NCBI GenBank assembly: GCA_002189035.1
Contig: NEEC01000007.1
Span: 3,348,001-3,412,000 of the forward strand
DNA length: 64,000 nucleotides
DNA from: Utricularia gibba
Taxonomy: Eukaryota > Streptophyta > Magnoliopsida > Lamiales > Lentibulariaceae
Direction: 5' to 3'
Part shown: one piece after another, positions 22,900 to 36,615 of the stretch
Numbering within the stretch: position 1 is the first letter of the stretch
Layout: every line of letters starts with the position of its first letter
Program-made: the position numbers and the translations under genes
Notes under the pieces: generated by a model
What the model was told of the DNA's origin: nothing
Seen by the model: the letters and a program-made list of their open reading frames with translations, nothing else
Databases searched by the model: none

Positions 22900-23300
22900 A
22901 GACGACAATCAGTTTTCGCTCCTGAGAGCTTCTGTTTCGTTTCAAGCATGCCTCAAATGTCATTCAGAGCGTGCGGTTCGCAGTTTTTAGGTTGTTAGGA
23001 TCCATTTTGTGCACGATATATATGGGACCTGTTCTGTGTTTAAATTTTTGTTCAGATTATGTAAAATAGAATCAGTTTAGAGATTATATGAATAGAATCA
23101 GTTTTAGATTGTAAAACTGTTTTATGGGATAAAATAAAATTATATTATAAATATTAATAAAATAAAATATATATTATAAAGTTTAATATATTAAATTATT
23201 GTATAATTTAATGTAATGATATAAATATATTTTTAGAACAAATAAAACATGATTAGTATAATTTTACTATAGAATAATCAAAGATAAGAATCTTAAAAAT
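22900..23300. other. Promoter side of RNF170-like gene, then AT-rich DNA
   Basis: No gene. The first part should contain the RNF170-like promoter and 5' UTR, and from 23040 the sequence becomes plain AT-rich DNA leading into the hAT remnant. Confidence 0.4.
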
Positions 23301-24181
23301 TAAACAAAATCACTTTAAGAAATTATGTTAAGCTATTAGTATAACATAGTCACCGCATTCATATTAATAAAATTATCGACATCAAAGTCATCTTCAATTA
23401 CCTCATGATAATCATTTTCATCATTGTTGATCTTATTCTCAAACATGTCTTTAGCATTCAATTCCAAATTAGTAGTGTTTAGAATTCCATAATTCAAATT
23501 ATCATTCGAATGAATTGCTTGTGGCATTGGAATATCTAAACCTATAGCAAATACATGATTTTATAAATTTTGAAAAAAAAAACTAGAAAATGTTGACGAA
23601 TTAAGAATATACTAACCATCATTCTTCTCACTAACTCTTGCAAACTTGAGTTCTTCATAAAGAGTATTTTCAATATCCTTAACATCAAGAAATATATCAT
23701 CATAATCCTCGTTAACTCAAATATCAACCTCACCAATATAATTGATATCAATAAAGTCATAATGTTTACTTTCAAATTGCCATCTATAGTTTAAATGCAT
23801 GCAACTTGTAATATATAGTATACATTCATGAAATTCAATTGATAAATCACAATATAATTAAAAAACATATTTTTCTTAAAGATTACCATTGTATTGCACA
23901 AGCACAAGATCATTAAATTGTTTATGCTTTTATCGATTGTGTTTCTTGATATGTGTATGATAAAAAACATTCTAATTTTACTCACAACTAGAAAAAGAAC
24001 ATGTTTATCCAAGAATCTTCACATTAAAATCTCTTAACAATGGGATACTTGAACCAAAGAACTTTCACATTTGTGCTATAATACGAATGCCAATGACATG
24101 TATCAATAACAAATATGAAGTACAATAAAATCAAAGAAAATAATATAAAATTGGTAACATATATTATATTTAGTTTGACTG

Positions 24182-24711
24182 TGTTAAGGTTGGAAATCGG
24201 CACTAGGGTCAATACCGATTTCAAATTTGTAGAATTCGTTGGAGACGTCGAACCCGGATGTGAGTTTTGTGCTTGCTTTGGTGCGCATTATGAAAATAGA
24301 TGTGGAGGAAGACTTTTTACGTGAAAACCATCGAGGGACGGGAAAACCACAGAGCTGTCGAGGCTCGCCGGAAAAATCTTCACTCGACAGAGATGGTGTG
24401 AAAAAGTACAAGTTGGAGGGCTTAAAGTCGAACCCTTTCTTCCTTATGATTTCTTCTATTTATAGAAGATGTTGATTCATCCGAGTCCTGACTTTTGCAG
24501 ATGTCGGTTGCTTTCTGTGCCTGCTATGTGATCTCGCTTTTCAAATATCGGCCGCCTGCTCTGTAGTTCGGCCGCATTTCAGATTGTGCCATACAGCCAT
24601 CGCTAACAGATTTCTGACACATATTGGTCTGTTGACTGGCGTTATCCCACTAGAGCCTTTTTTGGCAGCCTTTTAGAAGCTGATTATTCTCAGCCGATTC
24701 ATACCCTACCA
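24182..24711 (-). mobile_element. Solo LTR, family L1 copy 1, inside hAT remnant
   Basis: A 530-bp LTR bounded by TGTTAAGG and CTACCA on the plus strand, flanked by GACTG (24177-24181) and TACTG (24712-24716), a TSD with one mismatch. It aligns along its length with 61246-61787 and, inverted, with 44096-44722. The TATA box TATAAATA reads on the minus strand (24464-24457), so transcription orientation is minus. No internal retrotransposon sequence adjoins it. Confidence 0.85.
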
Positions 24712-26490
24712 TACTGTAATTTCATATTCCTAACAACTTATTGAGCCATTATTCTTGCAAGTATATTCGTTTTTTTCCCTAAAATGATTCATTTGTATTA
24801 TATATTCATTGATATCATTTACTAATTTACTTGTGCATCCTTGATCATCTTATCATTCCAATTTCTCTCAATGATTTTTGTAAATGTATCATAGATTCTT
24901 TCATTTCAGCTACAACATATATTCATTATTTCAATTACTTTTAACATACCACTATAAATATATCCAATTATTAATCTTTTTTTCCATATCAACAATCCTT
25001 AGAAACTTTATAAGAGGTTTTATTATTATGATTATAACTTTACAATCACTTCAATGATGTCTAAAAATTTCTTTGAACTCTCGACCTTTTCTATCTTTTT
25101 TCAATATGAAGTTTGAAAAGTTTCTATTTAATCCAATAGCTTGAAGATCATCTTGATGAGCAACAAGACTAGAGAGAGCAATGAAGTTTGTTCCAAATAC
25201 TGATGGTGTGATTATTCAAATTTTCTCTTTTTCACAACTATGTAAACTAATGACCATGATTATATATTAATTTTAAAATAATAGATGTACTTTCAACAAA
25301 TAACTTAATATTAGACAATAATCTAATATATTTGAACATCAGGTTGATCCAATGAGTGGCACATGGAGATCATATAAGTGCGATGGTGTAACTTACATAA
25401 TCTCCCTACTTTATAATAGTTGTTTGCATTACTAATAATAACATGAACAACATTTTTTGGGTCAATCCATTCAATGACTTCCACAAACAATAATCATAAT
25501 GTCTTTACATCCTAAATTTTGGAAGACAAATCAATAGATTTATAAAATAGAGTTCCATTAACACTATATATTCAGAAATTCACTAAAGACTTAGAGCTCA
25601 TATCAATCTAATTATCAGCTATCATAGTTGTATTGGTTTCAACTCAATTACTTCTCATAACATTTATCTAAAGCATCAATTTTTGTTTAATATATTTCTA
25701 TGCAACATCAATTCTATTACTATTTTATGATGGTGGATATGATTCTAGAGTTTCAACCTTCCATACTATCTAATCAAAGAAGAATAAAAAATCAAACATA
25801 AACAATTATACTTAGATAAGTAAGACCCAAAACATGATAAATTGAGAATTACATTAGAGCAAAAAACAAATGGGTGACATATAAATAATCTCATATCAAA
25901 TTTAATAAGAAAATATTGCTAACAGATTTCAACAAATATAGATAAATTGTAATTAAGATAACAAAAAAACTTTTACTCAAAAAAATGACGAAAAATGTTT
26001 AAGAATACTTGGGGAAGAAAAAAAATCTATAAATTTAGAGCTATTGTTGAAAGAGGATGTTGTTAAACAATATGTAGGTGAAGAAAAATTATAATTAATG
26101 TTTCTTCTCGATGTTGTTGAAGGAATCTCAGGCACATAAACTTTGAAAAAAAAAGGTGAGAGAAGCACCGTAAATCATAAAATGTTTAAAATAAAAAATT
26201 GATCTACCGATTAATCAAAGGGATCAAAAAATACGATTAACTGTTTTGAACCACAAATTAAGCAGTGGAATCAAACAACCAATGTGATCATTAATTTTGT
26301 CATTAATTCTTGGTGCTAATCAAACAACAAAATTTATATGATTTATTACCACATATCAAAAATTCATTATAACTACTATTCAAAACTTTTATTCAAATTT
26401 CCAAACAAAACAGCAAGCGAATAAAAAACAATAAAAACAATCAAAGTCTAGAATGAGTGTAAACTAATTAGCTAAATCAAGCAACTATAA

Positions 26491-26957
26491 TGATGGGTCC
26501 CTCCATGTAGGGCTCATCCAAATGTAAAAAAAAGGCACATGGTTAGTGCCATTGGTTGGGAAGAATTGATAGCATTGATTGAAGGGGGTCGATGGTTTCT
26601 CTCTATAAATAGAGGGGAATACATCCCCATACATATATCCAATCCCAACATAATAGCTCTTAGGTGCTTTTGAGTGAGTTTTTAATTTTCGAAGGTAGAA
26701 TATTGAAAAGAGAAAGATATTATTCTTTCATATTCATGTGTTTCACCCGATAGAGTTTTCGAGAAGATGATAGAATTAAAGGATAAAACCCAATAGTTTA
26801 CCAGGATAAATCTTTTTATATTCACTAAGGTAAATAGTGAATTTTTTTAGAGTTGGGTGTGAATCCCTTATTTTGGGATGAACCACATTTAATCTTTGTG
26901 TCTGTTTTCTTGATTTTTGCGGGAATATTTATTATTAGGTATCGATTGTGCACAACA
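26491..26957 (+). mobile_element. Solo LTR (separate family) with perfect TSD, inside hAT remnant
   Basis: A 467-bp segment starting TGATGGGTCC and ending GTGCACAACA, flanked on both sides by TATAA (26486-26490 and 26958-26962). It carries a TATA box TATAAATA at 26604-26611 followed by a pyrimidine-rich leader. No second copy of this LTR was seen in the window. It is an LTR by structure only: TG...CA ends, TSD, promoter. Confidence 0.8.
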
Positions 26958-28315
26958 TATAATTCTCCTCATGCAATGATATTAACCATAATCTCGCGTT
27001 TCGGAATCGAACTACCTAGAAAACAATCAAGAGTAACATCATCCCTTGTAGCAAATTGAATCACCTTCAGCCTTTGTGTAATTGACAATTTAGTAGATTT
27101 CATATTAAAGATTTAGTCAATATCCTTTTTTTTCTTCTCATGTAGATCCTTTCTTAGGCAAATTAGTTTATTATCAAGATCTTGTATAAAAGCATTATAA
27201 TCTTTACTTAGTTCCCTCAATTCAGCTAGTAGATCCTCAAACTCATTTTTCGATATCCTTTTATTTTTTTTTCAGCACTTCTTACCTTATCATCACTCTT
27301 TGAACTTGTGTTAACATTCTTTCTCTTCTTTCCTCGAAATGCAAATGGTATCTCCTTCTGAAATAGAAAAGACTCATTATGAGCACAATATTTATCATTG
27401 GATTCAAATAATAGATTTAAGAAAAGTAGATGATATACCCTCTTGATATAATATTTTTTGTAATGATTATATATTTACAAATAATATAATATTTGATAAT
27501 TATAATAATTATTACTCTATATAAACAAAAAATATGATAAAAAAATATTGTATTGATTGTATATAATTTATAAGAATTATATGTTAATATATATTTTTGA
27601 AAAAAATTTTATATATCAAAATGACAACAAATTCTATAATACAATTTTATCCAATAATTATTGGTTCACTCATCAATGTGATGATAATAAATGTAAAAAA
27701 TAAAATCCTCCGCCCTTTTAATTTCCACGGACAAAAACTACTGTATATCTAAATCTAATTCCTTCCATTTTCCTTTCGACTTCCTTCTGCAGCTGCGTCA
27801 AATTTCTTCGAAGGTAACAAATAGGTTTTTGAATTTCATAAAATCTTGCCCATAAGTACTTTGAAGATGTGGGTATGGTTAATTTCTTCATTAATGCTTA
27901 TTTTGGAATAATAAGTTATGTATTTGTTTTTTTAAAATCTTAAATCTAATAGAATTGATTATATTTGTCTAATTTGTGTTTGTGAAGTAGTTCTATTGCT
28001 ATTTGGAAATCATTTATATTTCTTTACACTACTAGAATTATTTGAACAACTAAACATGATGTAGAATTATTTTTTAGAAATCATACCATGCATTTTCTTT
28101 AATTTTTTTCATTTACCATTACTTTCAAGCCAAAGCTCTTCCAATTTTATGAATGTTGGTTTATTGATCTGAATTTGTTTACATGAAATTAAGTCGATTT
28201 ATTTATGTGTTAATTTGGCATATTTGCAGTTTAATCAGTAATTTTAATAGAATGGTATTTAAATAAAATGTCATTGTATATATAATATATATTGCATTTT
28301 TTTCATGTAGGCACA

Positions 28316-31300
28316 ATGAGTTCGATGGCAAGATGAACTGATGAAGAAGTTAGTATTTTAGTTTGAGCTTGGTTAAACACTTCTATTAATTTAATTTTTG
28401 GAAATTCTTAAAAAGCATAATCTTTTTGGAAAGTTATAGCTTCCTTCTATTGTGATGCAATCAAGACCAACACCAGCAATGCAAAGTTTCGTGATAACAG
28501 TAAGTCTTGGTCTAAGCTCGGATTAACAGTGGTAAACAAATTCAGTAAACAAGGTAGGTAAGCAATATCAGGTCTCAACGCTAAAAGTAACATGTACTGG
28601 TTCTAACTTAAAATAACATGAAGATGCCTTTAGGATCTGTAGGTGGTGTTATACTAAGATGCATAATTTAATTTACCATGTTTCTACACTCACAACTTCA
28701 AATAACCTAAGTCTACCCAGGTCATTCATCATATTTTCGGCTAAGCTAGTCCCAAATATCATAACCAACATTGCAATTAAGTCTACCTGCATGCAAAACA
28801 TATAGAACTAGGTTTACCTAAGACTTAAGGCAACATTGCAATTAGAAACAAGAGTTAAGGAACACACATAAATTTCATCATCAACCCTAAGCATACACCA
28901 CCCCACTTCACCTTAAGGCATCCCTAAGACTTTAGCCACTCATGCTTGGGAAATAAAACACGATGTCATTCATATAAGTTGGTCAAAATGACATAAACAT
29001 TGTAAACAAGTCAAATGCAAAAACTCGAAATGTTCAGAAAACAGAAAGCAAATAAAGATTGTTCTGTCGCTCAGTTGCTACTGTTTACAGCCCGAAACAG
29101 TAGCGCTGGACTGGGCTCTGGTGGTGCTCTTGAGGACGAAGGCCTTCTTTCCCCCTTCTGGTTCAGTGCTCGTCATGTTGGGGAGAAGCCCCCTCCTCGG
29201 GTCTGCCCATCTTCTCTTTCTTCTCGCTCCTCCAAAAATATCTTCACATTTTTTTTCCATTTTTCAAAATCAGTCTACTGTTTCTTACATCTGTACTATT
29301 CCTGGCCTGAACCTGTAGACTGTGGACGGCTAAACAGTGCATTATGTCTCCTCTTTTAATGCTGCCCATTCTTCCAAATCTTTACATGCATGAAATTCAT
29401 GTCTCCTACCTGATTTTAGAACTTTGCTGTTGGACTAGACAAAATGTTAATAACATGGGATGGGCTAAATCCTTTGATTTAGCCCATTAACTCATAAAAT
29501 CACATTATGTTCTAAAATTTGGTAAAAATACTAAAAACTATAAGATAAACACTTAAAACATGATTCAAAAGCATAATTTCCTTACTCTAATAATAGGAAA
29601 ATTGGTGTGTTATCAGTACAATCGACTATGGCTCTAAACATGAAACAAAGAGAGGATTCAGAGACTCCAACTCTAGAGCGTCCCATTGGTCAAAAGGGTG
29701 CTAAAAAACGTCTACTTCGAGGTAGTCCTTCGAGAGGCATTTTTGAAGAGAAAAGAGCTAGAGAGGAACTTTTGATTGACAAGTTAAATGGATATAGATT
29801 GGAGATGGTAAGACACAATGACCTGTTTCAACAACATATATCTGTTAACAATGCACAGGTTTTAGTCAACTCCACACATGAGTTGAGGCTACTAATCGAT
29901 ATGGATATGTCAAACATTGAGTCTAAACCTGCAAATCAACCTAAATCAACATTCCAGGACAACTCTCAGGAGCCACTTGTTGATTTTAGTGACGACTTAG
30001 ATCTTTGGTGATTTCTCAGATTTTTAATTATTGTTGTTTATGACTTTTATGACTTTAATGGTATTGTAATGAGATTTGGATTGTGAACTACTATTTTTAA
30101 TCATTTACATGTTTTTTAGGTGTGATACAAATAAGGTTACCAGAAAATGTAACCTCACCTTATATGGACGTGGTTTGGTAACCTAAAAGACTTCTACCTA
30201 CCACGTTTACCAAAACTCTCAAAGTAACACATTAACTAAAATACTTCTATCTACCATACCTATCAAAGTAGTGTATCAAACAAAAGTTCTCTACCTACCA
30301 CACCTATCAAATTAGTGTACCAACCGAAAGTCTTTTACCTACCACACCTACCAAAGTAGTGCAACAACCGAAAGTACTCTACCAACCACACCTACCACAA
30401 TGTTTTCAATCCAAATTACCTTATATATATACCATAGCACGAAAGTTCTTTCACAATGGATCCTCACAACTCCGACAATGTTCCATATCCAAATGTTCAT
30501 TTCAATCCGAATGATATTCCATTTTTTATGCATAGCCATAGTGATGTTATCATTGATGTTGTTGAAGCTATTGTTGATTTATTGGAAGATGAACCAAATC
30601 CATCTTGAAGGCAAAGAGGAAAGCGTGCATATATTGATCGTGGTCGTGAGATTGGCAACACTCGTTTGGTAGCAGATTATTTCTCTATTAATGCTACATA
30701 CACTGATCAAATGTTTTGCCATTATTTTAGAATGTGTTGTTGTTTGTTTGATCATATTATGTGCAGTGTTCAAGAAATAGAGCCATATTTACAAGAAAGC
30801 ATTGATGCAATAGGCCTTGTCTCATTAACCACAATACAAAAGTACACTGCTGCTATGCAAATGATGACTTATGGATATAGTGCTGATGCTTGTGAGGAAT
30901 ATCTTCAAATTGGTGAGTCTACCGCTCTCAAATGCTTAAGATCTTTTGTATCTGCAATTCATATTATATTCGAGACAGAATATATGAGGCATCCCAATTC
31001 AAGTGATATTTAAAAATTGCTTTTATGAGAAGAGGAAAGAGGTTTCCCAGGCATGCTCGGAAGTATAGATTGTATGCATTGAGAGTAAAAGAATTGTCAA
31101 GTGGCTTGAAAAGATCAATATAGTCATGGGCATGGTTCGTCTACTATTATTCTAAAGGTTGTAGGTTCAAATTATACTAGGATATGACATTTTTTATTTG
31201 GAACTCCTAGTTTTAATAATGATTTTAATATGTTGTCTCATTCACTTTTATTCGATGATTTGCATTGAGATATTATCTCTCCGATCAAATACTTTGTGAA

Positions 31301-31340
31301 TGGAAAGAAATATGACTTGTAATACTTTGAAGATTATGAT
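28316..31340 (+). pseudogene. PIF/Harbinger transposon remnant (Myb-like ORF1 and DDE transposase)
   Basis: ORF1 starts MSSMAR at 28316 with TDEEVSILV and AWLNTSINLIFGN, the trihelix/Myb-like DNA-binding start of PIF-associated proteins. It is interrupted by a gypsy LTR (about 28460-29615) and resumes at 29620-30011 (ERPIGQKGAKKR, EKRAREELLIDKLN, ending LVDFSDDLDLW). The transposase follows: MDPHNSDNVPYPNVHF at 30456, RGKRAYIDRGREIGNTRLVA (about 30612), GYSADACEEYLQIGESTALK (about 30870) and GFPGMLGSIDCMH with FGTPSFNNDFNML (31030-31240), the DDE/ALP1-like nuclease core. Several stops fall at expected tryptophan codons (for example after LEDEPNPS, and at SIDCMH*E). Terminal inverted repeats were not confirmed. 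Confidence 0.85.
28460..29615 (-). mobile_element. Gypsy-type LTR, family A copy 1, inserted in PIF ORF1
   Basis: On the minus strand it starts TGATAACACACCAATTTTCC at 29615, and on that strand it matches the plus-strand copy at 36616-37984 (shared CCTAAGTCTACCCAGG/inverse, the TTTAGCCCAT hairpin, and CTTxGTCTAAGCT). The left boundary is blurred; homology fades between 28500 and 28450. No TSD found. Likely a solo or truncated LTR. Confidence 0.65.
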
Positions 31341-31760
31341 CAAGTTAATGTTAGACAAGTGTCCAATCTACTGAGACAAAATATTTATGATTTTAAAGAT
31401 TATGTTGGTAGATTTATAAAATCCAGAGAAAAAATATTGCACAAACAATTCAAGACGTACTTGATCGGTCACATTTGAGCTAAGTTTGATTAATTTAAAG
31501 TGTCTCATATTAAATTGTTTCTTATGTTATATAGTTGTTGTATTTTTAAATAACAAATAATAAATTTAAATAATATGAAAATGGATAAATGTTAAAGTAA
31601 TAATGTTTAAACACCAATATTAGAAAGGATGGAAAGATGTGTAATATTTAATATTAAATTTTAATTAAAATAAGTATAATGTGAAAAATAGAGAATATGA
31701 TGTAGAAAAAAAATTAATTGACTTGGGGAAACACCAATGTGGATGCTCTTAGATTGGGTA
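31341..31760. other. AT-rich end of PIF element region
   Basis: No further coding signal. CACCAATGTGGATGCTCTTA at about 31734 looks like the kind of end seen in PIF/Harbinger elements, but no matching inverted copy was found near 27700. Confidence 0.35.
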
Positions 31761-31926
31761 AAATTTAAGCTAGATCACCAGGTTCGGGTGATGGGCAGAC
31801 CAAAGACAATTATAAATAACATTACTCAACACAAAATTTTCTTCTTGGCCCAAGCAATAGGGCGGTACAGATGTCAGCTCGACTGAGAACCATAACCAAA
31901 GACAGACAGGATGGATAGATATATAA

Positions 31927-33706
<1,780 letters not shown>

Positions 33707-33741
33707 CGTCCCTGGAGACACCGCAAACACTACAGCAATGG

Positions 33742-33836
33742 AAACCCTAGCAGGAATTTATAGAGAAGAAAACCTGCGGTGGCACCAAACGGGCGCGTTC
33801 AGTATTAACAGGCCCAGTCGAAATTTGGGCTGGGCC
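33742..33836 (-). promoter_or_regulatory. eL6 promoter: site II elements, TATA and telo-box
   Basis: Upstream of the start codon: telo-box AAACCCTAG on the plus strand (33742-33750), TATA box CTATAAAT reading minus (33763-33756), and two site II-type TGGGCC/GGCCCA motifs (about 33811-33817 and 33825-33836). This arrangement is characteristic of plant ribosomal-protein promoters. Confidence 0.65.
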
Positions 33837-33859
33837 ATCTCCAACACATCCCATTAAGT

Positions 33860-34183
33860 AAAATTTTTAAAAACCCCTAAATGGTATATAAAAATATATT
33901 TTAGGTATATTAAATAAATTTTAACAATTCATCATTTAACCCTTAAATCTGATGTTCAAGTAACGTTAGCTAATCATATGATACAAAAATAAAATTATAC
34001 TATTTTTTTCTCCAACTATCACTTTTATTTCTTTTTTCTTATCAATACATTTTTAATCTTTCATAAAAATTCTCTTCAACATAACTAATTAACTCCCTAC
34101 AAACTACATTCGAATATTTTAAATTAACTCTTTAATTTATGTGTTCTAGTGTTCTCTTCTTCATTGCTTTGCTAGAGGAGATT
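33860..34183. other. AT-rich spacer between eL6 and the gypsy element
   Basis: No gene or motif seen; ends at the TSD of the gypsy element (AGATT, 34179-34183). Confidence 0.4.
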
Positions 34184-34555
34184 TGATGCAGTTCGATACA
34201 AAAGGATTCCTTTCAAGGCCAACTAACCCACACGATACTAAAGGAGTTGTGTGTCCAAACCAGTTACTTTAGACAAGAAAATAAATTCAGGAACTGTAGT
34301 ATGAAAGGTTGATCCCCATGCAAAGCTTTAGTCAAAGTCTCACACCAGACAATAACTACAAGATCACGGCGATGCCTCTTGTTGAAGATCCGACTATTAT
34401 TACTGAAATTCCATCCAATTCCAAAAACCACCGCCCCTCCACCATGTTCCCCCCTTTTTGACCCAAGTCTCCAAAATGAGTTATACGGCAGCACTTGGAC
34501 CACTTACTTGGAATGGGTCATAAGCCCATTAGTCACAACCTCATCATCCCCACTA

Positions 34556-35030
34556 GGCATTGAAACATTCTTCTTGGAATGAGGGTGATAGAGAAATAGA
34601 TGGCGAACATTGAAGACGTCAGACATAGAATAGCCAAATGGGAGATGAACCTTATAAGCATTGGAGTTGATCTTGGCAAGGATCGCTAAAAGAAAATCCA
34701 TACTCAAAACCACCCAAGGTTGAGAAGAGATGGGAAGCAGCAAATATAATCCAGCATTAGAACTTTGATCCTTAGCACGTTGGCATACATGACATTGCCT
34801 CACAAATTTAGCGACATGGCATTGTTGACCTAGCCAATAGTAAAGTTCATGCAAAAGAAAGAGAGTGTGATCATGCCCCACATGTCCCTCATTGTGTAGA
34901 TCACGAATCATATAAAATTGGAGGCTAGAGCTTGGAATACATAACTTTGTGCCTTTAAATAAATAACCATCTATAAGAGAACAAAAGAAGATAGTTACCC
35001 TATGAGAGCCCATGAAGTATCACCGAGAAA
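34556..35030 (-). pseudogene. Gypsy integrase remnant lacking its catalytic core
   Basis: The HHCC zinc domain is present (YMIRDLHNEGHVGHDHTLFL, then CHVCQRAKD). Immediately after the start of the core (QPWVVLSMDFLLAIL) the reading frame jumps to the integrase C-terminal segment (AKINSNAYKVHLPFGY, SDVFNVRHLFLYH). The DDE core, about two hundred residues in relatives, is therefore missing, with the frame kept open. Confidence 0.85.
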
Positions 35031-35299
35031 TATGGGTCAGATTTATATAATGAGGGAAGAGATTCAAAACCAACTACAAACCACCTTCATGATAGTATGA
35101 CAAGTGCGCTGTCGACTCAATGCATCAGCCACACAATTGTGGGAGCCATCCTTATGTCTAATCTAAATGGTAAATTGCTGAAGATAATTCAACCACTTGA
35201 CATGTATATTGAATACCTTGTCTTGGGAATTGATGTGACGAAGGGAATCATGATCTATCCACATAACAAAATCCTATTGAAATAGACCATGACATCAGT

Positions 35300-36590
35300 G
35301 TTTCACAGCCTATACAAGAGAAAACAACTCAAGATCATATGTTGAGTAGTGACGTTTACCACCATCCAAATTTTCACTAAAATAGGCAATGAGACGTCCA
35401 CCCTGGCTAAGAACAACACCAATACCCATAGTTGAGGTATCACAATGTAATTCAAAAGCTTGATAGACATTTGTAATGCTAGTATAGGTGCAGTAGTCAT
35501 GATAGTCTTTATATTTTCAAATGTTGTTTCTGCTGCAGGTGATAAAAAAAAAACTACTGCCATGCTTACAATCTATAATGGGAGCCATCTTGAAGCTGAA
35601 ATGAGGGAAAATGACGATAGAATGATGCCATTCCATGAAAACTCCGAACTTCAGTAATGGATATAGGGGATGGCCATGATTTTATAGTGTGGACCTTTGC
35701 AGAATCCACCTCCAACCCAATTCCTGAAATGACATAACCTAAGAATAATACCCTATCAGTGAAAAATACACATTTATGAGCAGATGCAAATAATTGCTCC
35801 TGTCATAGAACATTTCAAACATCTCTAACATGCTGCTTATGTGAGGCTAGATCACGACTATATATCAAAATATCATCAAAGTAGACAACTAAACATTGTA
35901 TAATAAAAGGCCGAAGAAGTTGATTCATAACCTTCATAAATGTACTTGGAGCATTAGAAAAACCGAATGGCATGACTAGCCATTCATATAGACCTTCTCG
36001 GGTCTTGAATGTAGTTTTCCACTCATCCCTGAGACCATTCTGAGTTTGATTGTATCCACTTTTCAGATATAATTTGCTAAAAATGGTAGCACCATGTATT
36101 TGATCCAACAAATCATCTAATCTTGGGATGGGAAACCGACCCTTCACCATAATCTTATTAATGACACGACTATTCACACGCATCCTCCATGTTCCTTGTT
36201 TTTTTGGTACTAAGATCACAGACACAACACATGGACTTTAACTCTCTCAAATGTGTCTGTTGCACAATAAATTTTCAACTTGTGGTCTTAACTTCTCGTG
36301 CTCGCTTGAGCTCATGTGATAATGAGGCTTCTTTGGCAATATAGATACTAGAATGAAGTCAATTTGATGTTAAATATCTTGAAGAGGTGGTAACATAGTG
36401 GGCAACTCCATGGGAAACACATCAGAAAATTCATCCAAAAAAATTGCAGCATTCTTTGACATAATGTCTCATTGTTGAGTAGACTCTTTTTCCACAATTA
36501 AGAAAGCCATAGATTGTTCTAGTTCCCCTTAAAGTTGAGCACAAGTAAATATGTTGACTAAGTCCTTCACTTCTATGCTAGGTGGACGGC
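35300..36590 (-). pseudogene. Gypsy reverse transcriptase and RNase H remnant
   Basis: Reverse transcriptase blocks: [56 protein letters not shown] and the catalytic [13 protein letters not shown] (about 35815-36225), then FLGYVISGIGLEVD. RNase H remnant with ISQGGR-like and WIDHDSLR-like pieces at about 35160-35480. Stops and frameshifts are present, though the YFDD catalytic motif itself is intact. Confidence 0.88.
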
Positions 36591-36615
36591 TTGGCAAAAG
36601 AATTATTTTGGTTCC

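Larger units (their letters stand above)
23300..27360 (-). pseudogene. hAT-type (DUF659) transposase remnant, split by two solo LTRs
   Basis: Minus-strand hAT transposase with many stops. From its upstream end: DUF659 blocks NGTLFYKSIDLSS (about 25555), VEVIEWIDPKNVVHVIISNA then NNYYKVGRLC (25490-25395), a TNFIALSSLVAHQDDLQA-like helix (about 25190-25140), KPLIKFLRIVDMEKK (about 25015-24970), and, beyond an inserted LTR, the C-terminal dimerisation region FYHTHIKKHNRxKHKQFNDL (about 23975-23905) with a CSSxxCERNWS-like core just before, ending in DDFDVDNFIN (about 23370). The order and spacing fit plant hAT proteins of the DUF659 group. The part at 27060-27360 is coding-like but I could not assign it. 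No terminal repeats were found. Confidence 0.8.

Noticed and set aside
28496-28550. Continuation of the PIF ORF1 (an SKSWSKL...VNKF-like reading)
   Set aside because: The DNA here also matches the family A LTR at 37740-37810, so the protein resemblance is probably chance.
33707-33730. Eight extra N-terminal residues on eL6
   Set aside because: They depend on a GTG start; the family begins at MAAKQ-like sequence.
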